NCBI GenBank assembly: GCA_900550195.1
Contig: URRB01000005.1
Location: 81,969-145,968, forward strand
DNA length: 64,000 nt
Direction of reading: 5' to 3'
Origin: an uncultured Collinsella sp.
Lineage (GTDB): Bacteria; Actinomycetota; Coriobacteriia; Coriobacteriales; Coriobacteriaceae
Shown here one piece after another: positions 31,183 to 40,095 of the stretch. The notes under the pieces are model-generated. The model was not told where the DNA came from. It ran no database searches and saw nothing but the letters and a program-made list of their open reading frames with translations. Numbering within the stretch: the first letter of the stretch is position 1; every line of letters begins with the position of its first letter. The translations under genes were made by a program, and so were the position numbers.

Positions 31183-34100
31183 ATGACTCAGGGAAAGCAT
31201 TTCGCTGCCGGTGGCGATCACTTCGCCGCACTGCCAAGCAAAAAGATTCACGCCCCGAAGGGGATCGCACGTCTGACCGTCACCGCGGCAACCATGGCCG
31301 CCATGACCGGATCGAGCCTCATCTCGCCGTTCGCGGCATTCGCCCAGACCGGTGACGGGGGCACACAGCATCCCGCCGTGATGTCGCCGATCGCCGCCCA
31401 TGCCGGCGCGGCATCCGGTACCGGCGCGAAATCCGCCGCACAGACCATCGCGGACCTGCAGAAGGCGGTCGACAAGGCGAAGGCGAAGGAGGACGCCGCC
31501 AAGGCATCCTACGACGAGGCCGCCGGTTCCTACAACGAGGCTGTTTCCGCCCGCGACCAGGCCAAGGCATCCTACGATTCGGCAGTCAGCGCCGGCACGG
31601 CAGCCGACCGAGCGGCAATGGACGAGTACGCCCGTCAGGTCGCAGAGGGCAAGGACGCCGCCGATGCCGCCGGCAAGGACCTCGAGCAGGCGAAGGCGGG
31701 TCTCGCAGACGCCAAGGCGGATGCGTCCGAGAAGGACGAAGCGTACAAGTCCGCCATCAAGGCGGCCCAGAATGCCAAGGATGCCCTCGATAAGGCCAAG
31801 GCCGATGCCGTAAGCGCCACCCCGGAGGCAATCAGTGCCGCCGAGCAGGCCGTGCGCGATGCCCAGGCTGCCGTGGACAGGGCACAGGCCAATCTCGCCA
31901 ACGCCAACGCGACGCTTGCCGATGCCCAGTCCAAGCTGGTTGCGGCCCAGTCTGCAAAGGATTCCGCCGATGCCGTCCTCGCCGCAGCCCAGCAGAACAA
32001 GGACGCGGCGGATGCGAAGGCCGCAACCGCCAGCGCCGCCTACGAGAAGGCGAAAGCAGACCTCGCCGCAGCGGAGGCAGGCGCGAGCGGCCCGGAGTAC
32101 GATGCGGCAAAACAGAAGGTCGCGGACGCGGAGGCAGCCCTCGCCGCCGCACAAGCGGCACAGTCCCAGTGCGAGTCCGAGCTCAAGCAGGCACAGTCCG
32201 CTGCGGCAACGGCACAGACCGATCTGAATGACGCCCAGGCGTCCCTCGCCGCGAAGCAACAGGTCGCACTCGATGCCTCGTCCGGCGTGAATGACGCCCA
32301 ATCCGCACTCGATGCCGCAAATTCCGACCTCGATGCGGCCAAGCAGGCGAACTCCGATGCCATCGCCAAGCTGGATGCCGCGAAGCAGGCCGTCAAGGAC
32401 GCCGAGTCCGCAAAGGCAGCCGCCGACGAAGAGCTCGCGAACGCCAAAACCGCAAAGGATACCGCTGACGCGGCCGTGACCGCAGCCCAGCAGAAGGTCG
32501 ACGAGGCACAGGCGAAACTCGACTCCGCCGACGCGCAGCTCAAGCAGGGAGCCATCGGCTTCTTCCGCGCTATGGGTGCCGATGATGCTGCGGGCATCAT
32601 CCTGAATGCAAAGTACGCCAGCTATACCGAGGTGGGCAACGAGAAGGACGCCACCTCCCTCACCAACATGATCGACGCGATCAAGTGGATGAGGCCCTCA
32701 ACGACTACCGCAAGAGCGTCGGCCTCCCCGAGCTACAGGTCACCTATAAGCTCATCGCGGCTGGCATCTCCAACGCTAACTATTCCGATACCGTGATCGC
32801 GCACTCCCAACAGTTCAACGGTACCGGTGACAGCCTCGCATGGAACTATGGAACTGATCCGATCAGGCAGTGGGTTGACCAAGAGAAGGTGTATTTCGAC
32901 CAAGCGGTGGAAGCGCTCTACGGTGTCACCGGGCTTACCGGAAAGGACGCCTACGATTTCTATTTCGAGAAGGGCGGCTATTACAACAACCCTATCGATG
33001 CGTATATCGCCGAGAACTTCGGAAAATCTGATCCCTATGCGAGCGTCGGCCACTACATCCATGTCATAACCCCCACCCTCGGCGCTATGGGGTTCGGGGT
33101 TTGCAGCAAGGGAACCATGTACGGCTGGAAAACGGATAGCTTCACCGCCTCGTGGTCCGATTCGTCAAAGTCGCCCTGGAACACAGACCCCATCTCCGTC
33201 GACGAGTACGAGCAGAATCTGACCTCATACATCGACAGTCTCAAGAACGCCAAGAGCGCACTCGACGCGGCCAAGGCCGACCTCGCATCCAAGCAGCAGG
33301 CAGCCGCCGGCGCCGCCGCAGCCGTCAGGCAGAAGCAGGTCGCAGCGGATTCCGCACAGGCAGGTGTCGATGCCGCGAAGCAGGGTGTCGATGAGGCGCA
33401 GGAGACCGTAAACGCGACAGGGCGCGATATCGCCGCCAAGCAGCAGGGCGTCACGGATGCCCAGACCGAGCTGGATGCGGCGAAATCGAACCTCGAAGCC
33501 GCCAACGCGGCAGTCGTTACGGCAAAGTCGACCGTCCAGCAGAAGCAGGTTGCCTTTGATGCCGCCAACGCAGCCGTAACGACCGCACAATCCAAGCTGG
33601 ATTCCGCCAAGACGGACACCGCTGCCAAGCAGCAGGGCGTCACGGATGCGAACGCCGACCTCGCGAAGTTCTTCCAGGACGTCGCCGACGCCAAGAAGGC
33701 GCTCGATACCGCAAAGAGCGCCTATGATGCGGAGGCAGCCGAGCAGACCGAGAAGGCAACCGTCCTCGCCGCCGCCAAGCAAAAGGCGGACGGCACCGCA
33801 AGCGCCCTCGCGGATGCCCAGCGTGCGACCGATGCGGCAAAGGCCGAGGTCACCGCCGCCGGCACCAAGCTCACCGGCTCCAAGTCCGATCTCGAGGGTG
33901 CCCAGTCGAACCTCGACCTCCTCACCGGTCTGGCCGCGAAGCTCACCGAGGCACAGCAGCGCGAGCAGGATGCCGCAAAGGCCGTCAAGGACTCCAAGGC
34001 CGCCTTCGATACCGCAAAGGCTGATGTCATCGCAGCCGAGTCCCTGGTCTCCGCAGCCGAGCAGGCGAAGGCGCAGGCAGACGCAAAGCTGGCGAAGCTG

Positions 34101-34550
34101 AACTCCATCGATGCCGGCGCGGCGCTTGTTTCCGGCCATGACGCGAACGCGGATGACACCCTCAACGCGCTTTTCGCCGCCGCAGTCGAGGCGCGTGCCA
34201 AGGTCGCGCCAGCCAAGGCTATCCTGGACGAGAAGCAGGCCGTGGTGGACGGGCTCCAGCCCGACTATGATGCGGCACTCGCCGCCTATGAGCAGGCGAA
34301 GTCCGACCGTATCGCAGCGGAGCAGGATCTTTCCGATAAGATTGCCCGACAGGAGGCGGAGAAGGCCGCAAAGAAGCAGGCGGCATACAGCCCGAAGCAC
34401 CTCGCCGTCACGGAGGCCGCCCAGCCCGGCAGCCTCGCCCAGACCGGCGACCGCGCGGGCCTCATCGGCGAGACGTTCGCCATCGGCGGTACCGTCCTCG
34501 TGGCAGCCGGCGTCTTCCTCGATCGAAAGAAGCGTCGCGAGCAGATGTAA
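31183..34550 (+). pseudogene. Frameshifted cell-wall-anchored CAP-domain adhesin
   Basis: Two overlapping frames make one surface protein of about 1,120 residues. Part 1 (31183 to about 32695): signal peptide (ARLTVTAATMAAMTGSSLIS, cleavage near AFAQ) and an Ala/Lys/Asp-rich coiled coil. Part 2 (32685 to 34550): a CAP/SCP domain (LPELQVTYKLIAAGISNANY, VIAHSQQFNG, GDSLAWNYG, VGHYIHVIT), a second coiled coil, and a C-terminal sorting signal (LAQTGDRAG, hydrophobic helix, DRKKRREQM). The frame changes at AAGTGGATGAGG (about 32683-32694), consistent with loss of one or four bases inside the CAP domain. The N-terminal half alone would be secreted but unanchored. ATG at 31183 follows GGAAAAGGAATGG. 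Confidence 0.85.
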
Positions 34551-34557
34551 AAGCGAA

Positions 34558-34591
34558 CCGGGCGTTGGACACCGGCCAGTTGTCAACGCCC
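34558..34591 (+). terminator. Hairpin after the adhesin gene
   Basis: CCGGGCGTTG and CAACGCCCGG perfect arms, about 14-base loop, no T-run. Possibly a rho-dependent end or mRNA stabiliser. Confidence 0.5.
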
Positions 34592-34615
34592 GGCTTCATG
34601 GATAGGGGGATCGGT

Positions 34616-35266
34616 GTGAGAACAAAGGCTATTATCGTTGCGTTTCTGGTGTGCCTCATGGCACCTCAACTTGGATGCGCCAGCGTTGCAAAGCAAGAAA
34701 GCGGCTCTGCGGAAAGGACCACCACAGCGGTAAAGAATAAAGACAAAAAGAAGCCAAGTGAAGAAAAGGCGGCGCAAGCCTCTGGAGACAAGTCCGAGGA
34801 GAAGAAAGAATCCGACGACAAGGACCAGAAGTCCGATGACTCCAAGAAGGAGGATAACAAGTCTTCCGATTCCTCGAAGTCGGACAACAAGGGCGATTCC
34901 TCCCAGTCCAAGCAGAATTCCGGCAATTCGCAGAGTTCCGGCAGCAACAATTCCTCTTCCAACGGCGGCAGCCAGAAGAAGTGGGTTGCCGAGCAGGGCC
35001 ACTGGGAGACAGATTACAGCCAGGTCTGGGTACCGAATGTAGTGTATACGCGCCATGAACGTTGGATGTGCTCTGTATGCCATGCAACGTTTAACTCAGC
35101 AGCCGAAATGGACAATCATGTTATCTCTACCTACGGTGATGCACAACACCCTAATGGAGCTTCTGCAATCAATGATTCGTATACCACCTCTGAGGACCAG
35201 GGACATTATGAACAGCAGGCTACGGGACAGCATTGGGTTGTCGACGTCGCCGGTCACTGGGAGTAA
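34616..35266 (+). CDS. Lipoprotein with Ser/Asp/Lys linker and zinc-finger-like domain
   Basis: A 216-residue predicted lipoprotein, family not named. The signal IIVAFLVCLMAPQLGC ends in a lipobox-like PQLGC. A charged Lys/Asp/Ser-rich low-complexity linker spans about residues 35-120. The C-terminal domain has a CSVC-N14-H pattern (CSVCHATFNSAAEMDNHVIS) resembling a C2H2 finger and HWE/HYE repeats (GHWETDYSQ, GHYEQQATG, AGHWE). GTG at 34616 follows GGGGGA. It follows the adhesin gene and may be a surface partner. Confidence 0.65.
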   Translation: MRTKAIIVAFLVCLMAPQLGCASVAKQESGSAERTTTAVKNKDKKKPSEEKAAQASGDKSEEKKESDDKDQKSDDSKKEDNKSSDSSKSDNKGDSSQSKQNSGNSQSSGSNNSSSNGGSQKKWVAEQGHWETDYSQVWVPNVVYTRHERWMCSVCHATFNSAAEMDNHVISTYGDAQHPNGASAINDSYTTSEDQGHYEQQATGQHWVVDVAGHWE

Positions 35267-35317
35267 TGTACATTTGTTCCCCTTCTCTTACGTTCGGTGA
35301 ATACATATTTGTTCGCG

Positions 35318-35342
35318 GGCGGTCGGTTTCGGCCGCCTTTTT
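35318..35342 (+). terminator. Terminator after the lipoprotein gene
   Basis: GGCGGTC and GGCCGCC arms with T5. Confidence 0.75.
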
Positions 35343-35395
35343 ATGTGCTCAGTTTGGGAATAAACGATAGGAGAATAATCAATCAGGAGGCCGCT

Positions 35396-35536
35396 GTGGA
35401 AAACAAGAATGCCAGTAAAAAGAAAACCGAAGAGCCGATGAGCCTCAAGGATAAAAAGGGACAGGCCATTGCCGGATCAAAAAGAATTGCTGAGGAGCGC
35501 GCTGAACGTAGAAGACTAATGGGCCTTGACGTCTAG
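35396..35536 (+). CDS. Small basic protein next to the mobilization module
   Basis: A 46-residue, highly charged peptide (MENKNASKKKTEEPMSLKDK at the start; AEERAERRRLMGLDV at the end) with a strong CAGGAGG site before its GTG. No family recognised. Small charged proteins are frequent upstream of mob genes, but the role is unknown. Confidence 0.5.
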   Translation: MENKNASKKKTEEPMSLKDKKGQAIAGSKRIAEERAERRRLMGLDV

Positions 35537-35629
35537 CTGATAACTCCGGTGATGTCTAAATTGTTTCCCGAAGCCTTTCGAGAAAGAAGATGAGGCCTCT
35601 CACCTTCTGCCTACGCTTCGCTTCGTCTA

Positions 35630-35737
35630 TGCCCCTTCTGGGGCATGCAAGATGGGTGTGGGTGGCAACAAATGGGCCCATACGGGCCATTTGTTTTCCC
35701 ACACATCTTGCTTTACCACCTCTCACGGCGGTAAAGT
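35630..35737 (+). other. Candidate origin of transfer (oriT)
   Basis: Four hairpins upstream of mobC: GCCCC/GGGGC near 35631-35644; GCAAGATG..TGTGGG (35647-35662) with CCCACACATCTTGC (35698-35711); nested AACAAATGG.CCC (35667-35679) with GGGCCATTTGTT (35684-35695); and CTTTACC/GGTAAAG (35711-35737). Structured inverted repeats next to mobC and relaxase genes are typical of oriT; the nick site cannot be assigned. Confidence 0.65.
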
Positions 35738-35860
35738 TTTCACGAGGCGTTTTCAAGTCGCGTCGGCGATTTTTAAGCACTCGAAAAGGAAAGCGAATCG
35801 AATAGCCGGTTTTGCACCGGAGGCCTCTCCGGTGTGCGATTCATTTTCGAGGAGCTGCCC

Positions 35861-36394
35861 GTGAGTACGAAACGTCCGTTCACAGTCAAGGCGACGCTGA
35901 GCGAAGAAGAAAAGAAAACGCTTGTTGCGTTTTCCAAAAAGGCCCAGATGTCTGAGGCCGAACTGATTAGGTATTTCCTGCGTCCCGACGATGCGGTGAC
36001 TCGCGGGGTTAATCTGGCTGAAGATGAAGAGCGAACCGAGATGATTCGCATCCGGGTTTCTCCAAGTGAGAAAAAATCCATTGGGAATCGCGCCTCTGAA
36101 CTCGGCGTGTCGATGTCGGCCTTCATGCGTCGCACCGCTCTTGTCGGGAGAGTCGAGAAAATCGATGTCGATCGGGCGTCGATCGACAAGATCTACCACG
36201 AGTTGCTGAAGGAAGGAACGAACCTCAATCAGCTCATGTATTTTGTGAACGCCCAAGGGCTTCCCGCGTACAATTCGAAAGCTGTTTTCCGAACTCTTGA
36301 AAAGGTTTATCAAGTTGGGCGTAAGCTAGACCGTTTCATCGATGAGCTCGAGAAACGCTATTTCGTCGGCGGTGATCAAAATGACCGTCATTAA
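35861..36394 (+). CDS. mobC: MobC-like mobilization accessory protein
   Basis: A 177-residue relaxosome protein. It combines a ribbon-helix-helix-like N-terminal part (VKATLSEEEKKTLVAFSKKA), a second similar segment (IRIRVSPSEKKSIGNRASEL) and the MobC signature region (HELLKEGTNLNQLMYFVN). It is expected to bind oriT and help the relaxase. GTG at 35861 follows GAGGAG. It overlaps the relaxase start by 14 bases, indicating coupling. Confidence 0.85.
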   Translation: MSTKRPFTVKATLSEEEKKTLVAFSKKAQMSEAELIRYFLRPDDAVTRGVNLAEDEERTEMIRIRVSPSEKKSIGNRASELGVSMSAFMRRTALVGRVEKIDVDRASIDKIYHELLKEGTNLNQLMYFVNAQGLPAYNSKAVFRTLEKVYQVGRKLDRFIDELEKRYFVGGDQNDRH

Positions 36395-37580
36395 GCAGAA
36401 GAGCGTTTCGAGTGAACGGTATGCGAAAAATGTCCGTGCTTACATCAACGGAAAAGATGCGATTGCGCGTGGTGGCTGGAACATCGAATGGAGCAATCGC
36501 TGGTTTTCGAAGATGGATAGAACCAGAAAGGTTTTCCATCACGACAGACCGTCGAGAGCCGGAGCCAAAAACGTAATCATGCTACATCAGATCCTCGCGT
36601 TTCTTCCGGAGGAATGCAGCTGCAACGGAGGCAAGATGACCCCCGATGCATGTTTGGCCTACGCGGAGCAATGGCTTGCGAAGCACTATCCGCATCAACA
36701 AGTGATTCTCGCGCTGCACGAAGAAAGCGATAAAGCGGGAAAACGCTACGCAGTGCACATGGCGATCAACCGTACCGATTTGCTGACCGGCAAACGTTGC
36801 GAGACGGGCGGGCGGCATGGAAAGTACGAACGCGCCTCATGGGTCCGAGAACTCGATAAGGACTGGAATCTCGCCCAACTTGAAAAAGGAAAGAAGAATT
36901 CGATAATTCGCGATCGCCAGCCGCGCGACACGGAAAAGGAGATTATCGGTCGCGGTGAGTACAGTTACAAAAACAATCTGCGTGAGCTGATCCATCTTGC
37001 AATCAATGAAGGTCGCCCGAAGAATATGGAGCAGTTCAAAAAACTACTTGCCTCATGGGGCGTAGACATTTTCATCAAGAACAATCGAGTCTACGCGACG
37101 GATCTCGATATCAAAGAGGCCGGCAATCCGAAGTGTACCTTCAATCTGACTCGTCTTGACGGACGCTTTGCGTTGAAGTCATTGCAGAGGGCTTTCGAAA
37201 ATAACGTCAGGGAAGCCGAGCGAGCCCTTCCTTATGAGAAGCGCTGCGAGATATACATCCAACGTCTCAAGAAAGCGTATTCGGCGTGGGTCGAACAGGC
37301 GAAAGCGAGCAAAGGCGTCGCCTACAATCTGTTCCCTAAATTCATTGCACCGAAGTGTGACGAAGACCTGCTCGAAGATCCCGCCGTACGCGATGAACTT
37401 CTTGCGCGTCGCGGTTATGCAAGGGAGATTCGCAACCGTTACGCCGGCGCCGTTCCCGATGCCGGCGACGATCGCGTTCGCGCCGCCGGTCAGGCGCACA
37501 GCGGTAGCGCCGTGTCGCGACAGATGGACGATCGCGTTGTCGACCGTGGCGATTTCTCACGTGGCGACACGCCTCGCTAG
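36381..37580 (+). CDS. mobA: Relaxase/mobilization nuclease
   Basis: A 399-residue single-domain relaxase without helicase or primase extension, as in mobilizable elements. N-terminal Tyr in SSERYAKNVRAYING is a candidate catalytic residue; the metal motif region reads LALHEESDKAGKRYAVHMAIN, where the usual His-x-His before the Asn is AVH, so the first His of that pair is missing. The C-terminal part is charged and helical with an Ala/Arg/Gly-rich tail. Translation starts inside the mobC end (ATG 36381). No conjugation machinery is nearby, so transfer would need a helper. Confidence 0.8.
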   Translation: MTVIKQKSVSSERYAKNVRAYINGKDAIARGGWNIEWSNRWFSKMDRTRKVFHHDRPSRAGAKNVIMLHQILAFLPEECSCNGGKMTPDACLAYAEQWLAKHYPHQQVILALHEESDKAGKRYAVHMAINRTDLLTGKRCETGGRHGKYERASWVRELDKDWNLAQLEKGKKNSIIRDRQPRDTEKEIIGRGEYSYKNNLRELIHLAINEGRPKNMEQFKKLLASWGVDIFIKNNRVYATDLDIKEAGNPKCTFNLTRLDGRFALKSLQRAFENNVREAERALPYEKRCEIYIQRLKKAYSAWVEQAKASKGVAYNLFPKFIAPKCDEDLLEDPAVRDELLARRGYAREIRNRYAGAVPDAGDDRVRAAGQAHSGSAVSRQMDDRVVDRGDFSRGDTPR

Positions 37581-37768
37581 CTTTGGATAGTTCATCGTCA
37601 GTGCCCTGGTGCGCTACCGTTCGGTGCCGATTCTGCCACGTCCGCAGTCTCGGCGAGGGTGAGGAGCATGAATTGAATGAAGAGAGCCAGTCGCTCTGAT
37701 AAAATCGTCCTCGCTGGCGGCAGCCCTCGTGCCGGGCAGAGCCCTCCATCCGATGGGAGGTGATGCCC
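37581..37768. promoter_or_regulatory. Leader of the small membrane peptide gene
   Basis: TTGAAT followed after about 19 bases by GATAAAAT could be a promoter. CCCTCCAT-CCG-ATGGGAGG (about 37743-37760) folds a hairpin that contains the ribosome-binding site of the peptide gene. Confidence 0.5.
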
Positions 37769-37894
37769 ATGACCGATTTCACCGAGCTCGTGAAGCTCCT
37801 GACCGCTATGGTCTCGCTCCTCACGGCCCTTGTCGGCCTTTCCAAGGCACTCAAGCAGGGCCCGAAGCCCAAAAAGAAAGGCCACCGTCGCTAA
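37769..37894 (+). CDS. Small hydrophobic peptide (type I toxin-like)
   Basis: A 41-residue peptide: MTDFTELVKLLTAMVSLLTA then LVGLSKAL and a basic tail KQGPKPKKKGHRR. One membrane helix with a lysine-rich C-terminus is the layout of holin-like and Fst/TxpA-type toxic peptides. Its ribosome-binding site GGGAGG is paired with CCCTCC in a hairpin directly upstream, also typical of type I toxins. No antisense RNA promoter could be proven. The toxin function is inference; a simple small membrane protein is the alternative. Confidence 0.5.
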   Translation: MTDFTELVKLLTAMVSLLTALVGLSKALKQGPKPKKKGHRR

Positions 37895-38054
37895 GACGAT
37901 GACCTAACTCTACTAAGCAACGGCTCTGCCCAGCTCACCACAACTTGGGCTGCCGTCGGCACCATTTTACCCTCCTGACGAGGAATTCGTCCATAATTCA
38001 AAAATCAAATTGTGCCTGCTATCGAAGCCTTGATTATCAACTTCATCCGAACAC

Positions 38055-38094
38055 TTCCCACATTCATCCGCACATGTGCGGATGAATGTGGGAA
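38055..38094. repeat. Perfect 40-bp palindrome
   Basis: TTCCCACATTCATCCGCACA followed immediately by its exact reverse complement, with no loop. It precedes the IS30-like gene fragment and may be an insertion-sequence end or target-derived structure. Confidence 0.85.
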
Positions 38095-38145
38095 CCCGAT
38101 ACCCTGAGGGCCGGACCGGCCGGCCCCGGGAGATCGGAGGACGGC

Positions 38146-38482
38146 ATGTCCGGAAAGAGGAAGAAGGGTTCCGCGAAAGCGGCCCCGAGGGCCTACGGAA
38201 GGCTCACGAGGCACGAGCGGGACACGGTCCAGAGGATGCTGGAGCGCAGGGCCTCGTGCAGGGAGATCGCCAGGGAGCTGTGCGGGTCGCCCTCGGCGGT
38301 GAGCGCCGAGGTGGCGTCGCACAGGTTCGTGACGGCGCCGAAGTCCAGGCGCGGCGAGCGCGTCGACGGCTCGGCCGACCTGTCGGCGGCCTGCCCGCGC
38401 CTGGCGGCGTGGCCGCGCTGCTGCAACGGGTGCGGCCGGTACCGTGCGATCGGCTGCAAGCGCCGCCCGCACGTATTCTGTG
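38146..38482 (+). pseudogene. Truncated IS30-family transposase fragment
   Basis: The N-terminal helix-turn-helix of an IS30-like transposase is visible (YGRLTRHERDTVQRMLERRA, SCREIARELCGSPSAVSAEV), followed by a cysteine/arginine-rich segment. Homology stops near 38480, where the IS21-like end begins; the DDE catalytic domain is missing. ATG 38146 follows GGAGGACGG. Confidence 0.75.
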
Positions 38483-38497
38483 TTTCGTCAAGAGGAT

Positions 38498-38542
38498 TTG
38501 AGCAAAAAGAGCATCGGAAATTGAGCAGTCGCAGCATCGGAA
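38498..38542. repeat. IS21-type multiple terminal repeats
   Basis: TTGAGCA-N6-GCATCGGAA occurs twice (38498-38519 and 38521-38542) at the 3' side of istB. Such end repeats are characteristic of IS21-family elements. Confidence 0.65.
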
Positions 38543-38563
38543 GCGCGCACGCTTTTTGAGCGG

Positions 38564-39307
38564 CTAGCCCTCCTGCATGAGGGCATGGCGGACGCGGTAG
38601 GACTCGCCGCGGAACTGGACGAGCCTCCCGTGGTGGACGATGCGGTCGATCACGGCGGCGGCCATCTGGTCGTCCCCGAACACCGACCCCCACCTGCTGA
38701 ACTCCAGGTTCGTGGTGATTACTACCGACTGCCTCTCGTATGCGTCGGCGAAGGCCTGGAAGAGCAGCCTCGCCCCGTCCGCGTCGAGCGGGAGAAACCC
38801 GAGCTCGTCGATGACGAGCAGGCGGGCCTTGCCGATGAGCGCGGCCTCCCGGTCGAGCCTCCCGTCGTCGCGGGCGCGCCTCAGGCGCATCACGAGCGAG
38901 GACGCCGTGAAGAAGCGCGCCTCGAGCCTCCTCTCGCACGCCAGCGCGCAGAGGGCCGACGCCATGTGCGTCTTGCCGGCGCCGACGTCGCCCATGAGCA
39001 CGAGGTCCTCCCTGCGCTCGACGAAGTCGAGCGCGAGCAGCGACTCGCGCCCCATGTCCTCCGGCCACGACACGGCCGACCAGTCGTAGCCGTCGAAGGT
39101 CTTGGGCGCCGGCAGCGCGCAGCGCCTGAGCAGCGTCGCGCGCTTCGAGGCCTCGCGGCTGGACCTCTCCGCCTCGAGGTAGCCCGCCAGGTACTCCACC
39201 TGCTTCGGGGTGCCGAGCCTCGACCACTCCTCCAGGACGGCGGTGGCGAGCGAGCACGACCGCCCGGCCTCCACGACCCTGCGGGCCAGCTCCTCGCTAG
39301 CTGCCAT
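38564..39307 (-). CDS. istB: IS21-family ATP-binding protein IstB
   Basis: A 247-residue transposition helper of the DnaC/IstB AAA+ group. Walker A is MGDVGAGKTHMASALCAL, Walker B LLVIDELGFLPLD, and sensor-1 VVITTNLEFSRWG. It is intact and starts 11 bases inside the end of an istA remnant, as in IS21 elements. The istA partner is mostly missing, so the element is probably immobile unless complemented. Confidence 0.92.
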   Translation of the reverse strand: MAASEELARRVVEAGRSCSLATAVLEEWSRLGTPKQVEYLAGYLEAERSSREASKRATLLRRCALPAPKTFDGYDWSAVSWPEDMGRESLLALDFVERREDLVLMGDVGAGKTHMASALCALACERRLEARFFTASSLVMRLRRARDDGRLDREAALIGKARLLVIDELGFLPLDADGARLLFQAFADAYERQSVVITTNLEFSRWGSVFGDDQMAAAVIDRIVHHGRLVQFRGESYRVRHALMQEG

Positions 39308-39410
39308 CGGCGACCGCCCCCTTCAGGAACCCGTCGTAGACCGACAGGTCGGCCCCGCCGGCCCCGCCGAGAGGGCGCGCGCAGAGAGGGGCGATGCCCC
39401 GCTGGCCTAG
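39297..39410 (-). pseudogene. istA: 3' remnant of IS21 transposase istA
   Basis: About 30 codons ending DLSVYDGFLKGAVADGS run into the istB start with the overlap expected for istA-istB. The upstream catalytic portion is absent; sequence above about 39410 is unrelated. Low confidence in the exact 5' break. Confidence 0.5.
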
Positions 39411-39693
39411 CCTAAGGGCGAAAACGGAATAGACGGACCGACCGTCCGGCTGAGTCTGGGAAGAGGTGCCGGGCGGCGGGCGGAGCATGGCCACCGGACC
39501 CATCGAAACACATCTCCACCGTTCCTTCAACTGGGAAAACGACGCCCCCGTGGCCTGAATGGGGCCTTGGGGGCGTTCGGCTAACTGCGGGAACGGCCTA
39601 TCCGCTCAATGTGTTCGGCTGAGATCGGAAATCAACCATATTATGGGCACAGTCGGCAATTGGGTTGGATAGCCTCGCACCGGAGGAATCAAC
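39411..39693. other. Non-coding junction of insertion-sequence remnants
   Basis: No gene. It includes a hairpin GACGCCCCC/GGGGGCGTT (39540-39576) and two TTCGGCT-N6-CGGGAA/TCGGAAA units (about 39577 and 39618) that may be the terminal repeats of another IS. Confidence 0.5.
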
Positions 39694-40095
39694 ATGAGTA
39701 CAAGTAGCTACAAACCGCAAAAAGGCCGTGGCCTCCCGTGGCCTTTAGACACGGACGCTCCATCGGTTGCCGATCAGGCCGAGACGCCTAGCGAGATGGA
39801 GGCGGAGCTTGACGTTCGACAGGATGAGATTGCAAAGAGCGAGATCCTGAGTGGAATCAACAGGCCATCCTACGACTCATTATTTGCGGTCGCGAAGAAT
39901 CGCGTCCAGCTTGCGATTCTGATCATGATTTGCTCCTTCCAGACGTCCAAAGGGCCTAATAGGAAGGATGCCAACGGAAAAGAACTTACAAAAGGTCTTT
40001 TCATGCGTCAGGACAAGCTCGAAAAAAAGTCTGTTCGACTCAACCGACTGTATCGAAAGCTCTGGGCGAGCTGGCTCATCGAGGCATCATCATGA
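39694..40095 (+). CDS. Hypothetical protein of the accessory region
   Basis: A 133-residue soluble-looking protein of unknown family with a charged N-terminus and a basic C-terminal helix (MRQDKLEKKSVRLNRLYRKL). GGAGGAA precedes the ATG, supporting expression. It follows IS debris and its 3' end overlaps an opposite reading frame of a broken gene, so its own C-terminus may be rearranged. Confidence 0.5.
   Translation: MSTSSYKPQKGRGLPWPLDTDAPSVADQAETPSEMEAELDVRQDEIAKSEILSGINRPSYDSLFAVAKNRVQLAILIMICSFQTSKGPNRKDANGKELTKGLFMRQDKLEKKSVRLNRLYRKLWASWLIEASS

Noticed and set aside
38193..39257. Long minus-strand frame covering istB in another phase
   Set aside because: Arg/Gly/Ala-rich translation without motifs; istB in the adjacent frame has full Walker motifs.
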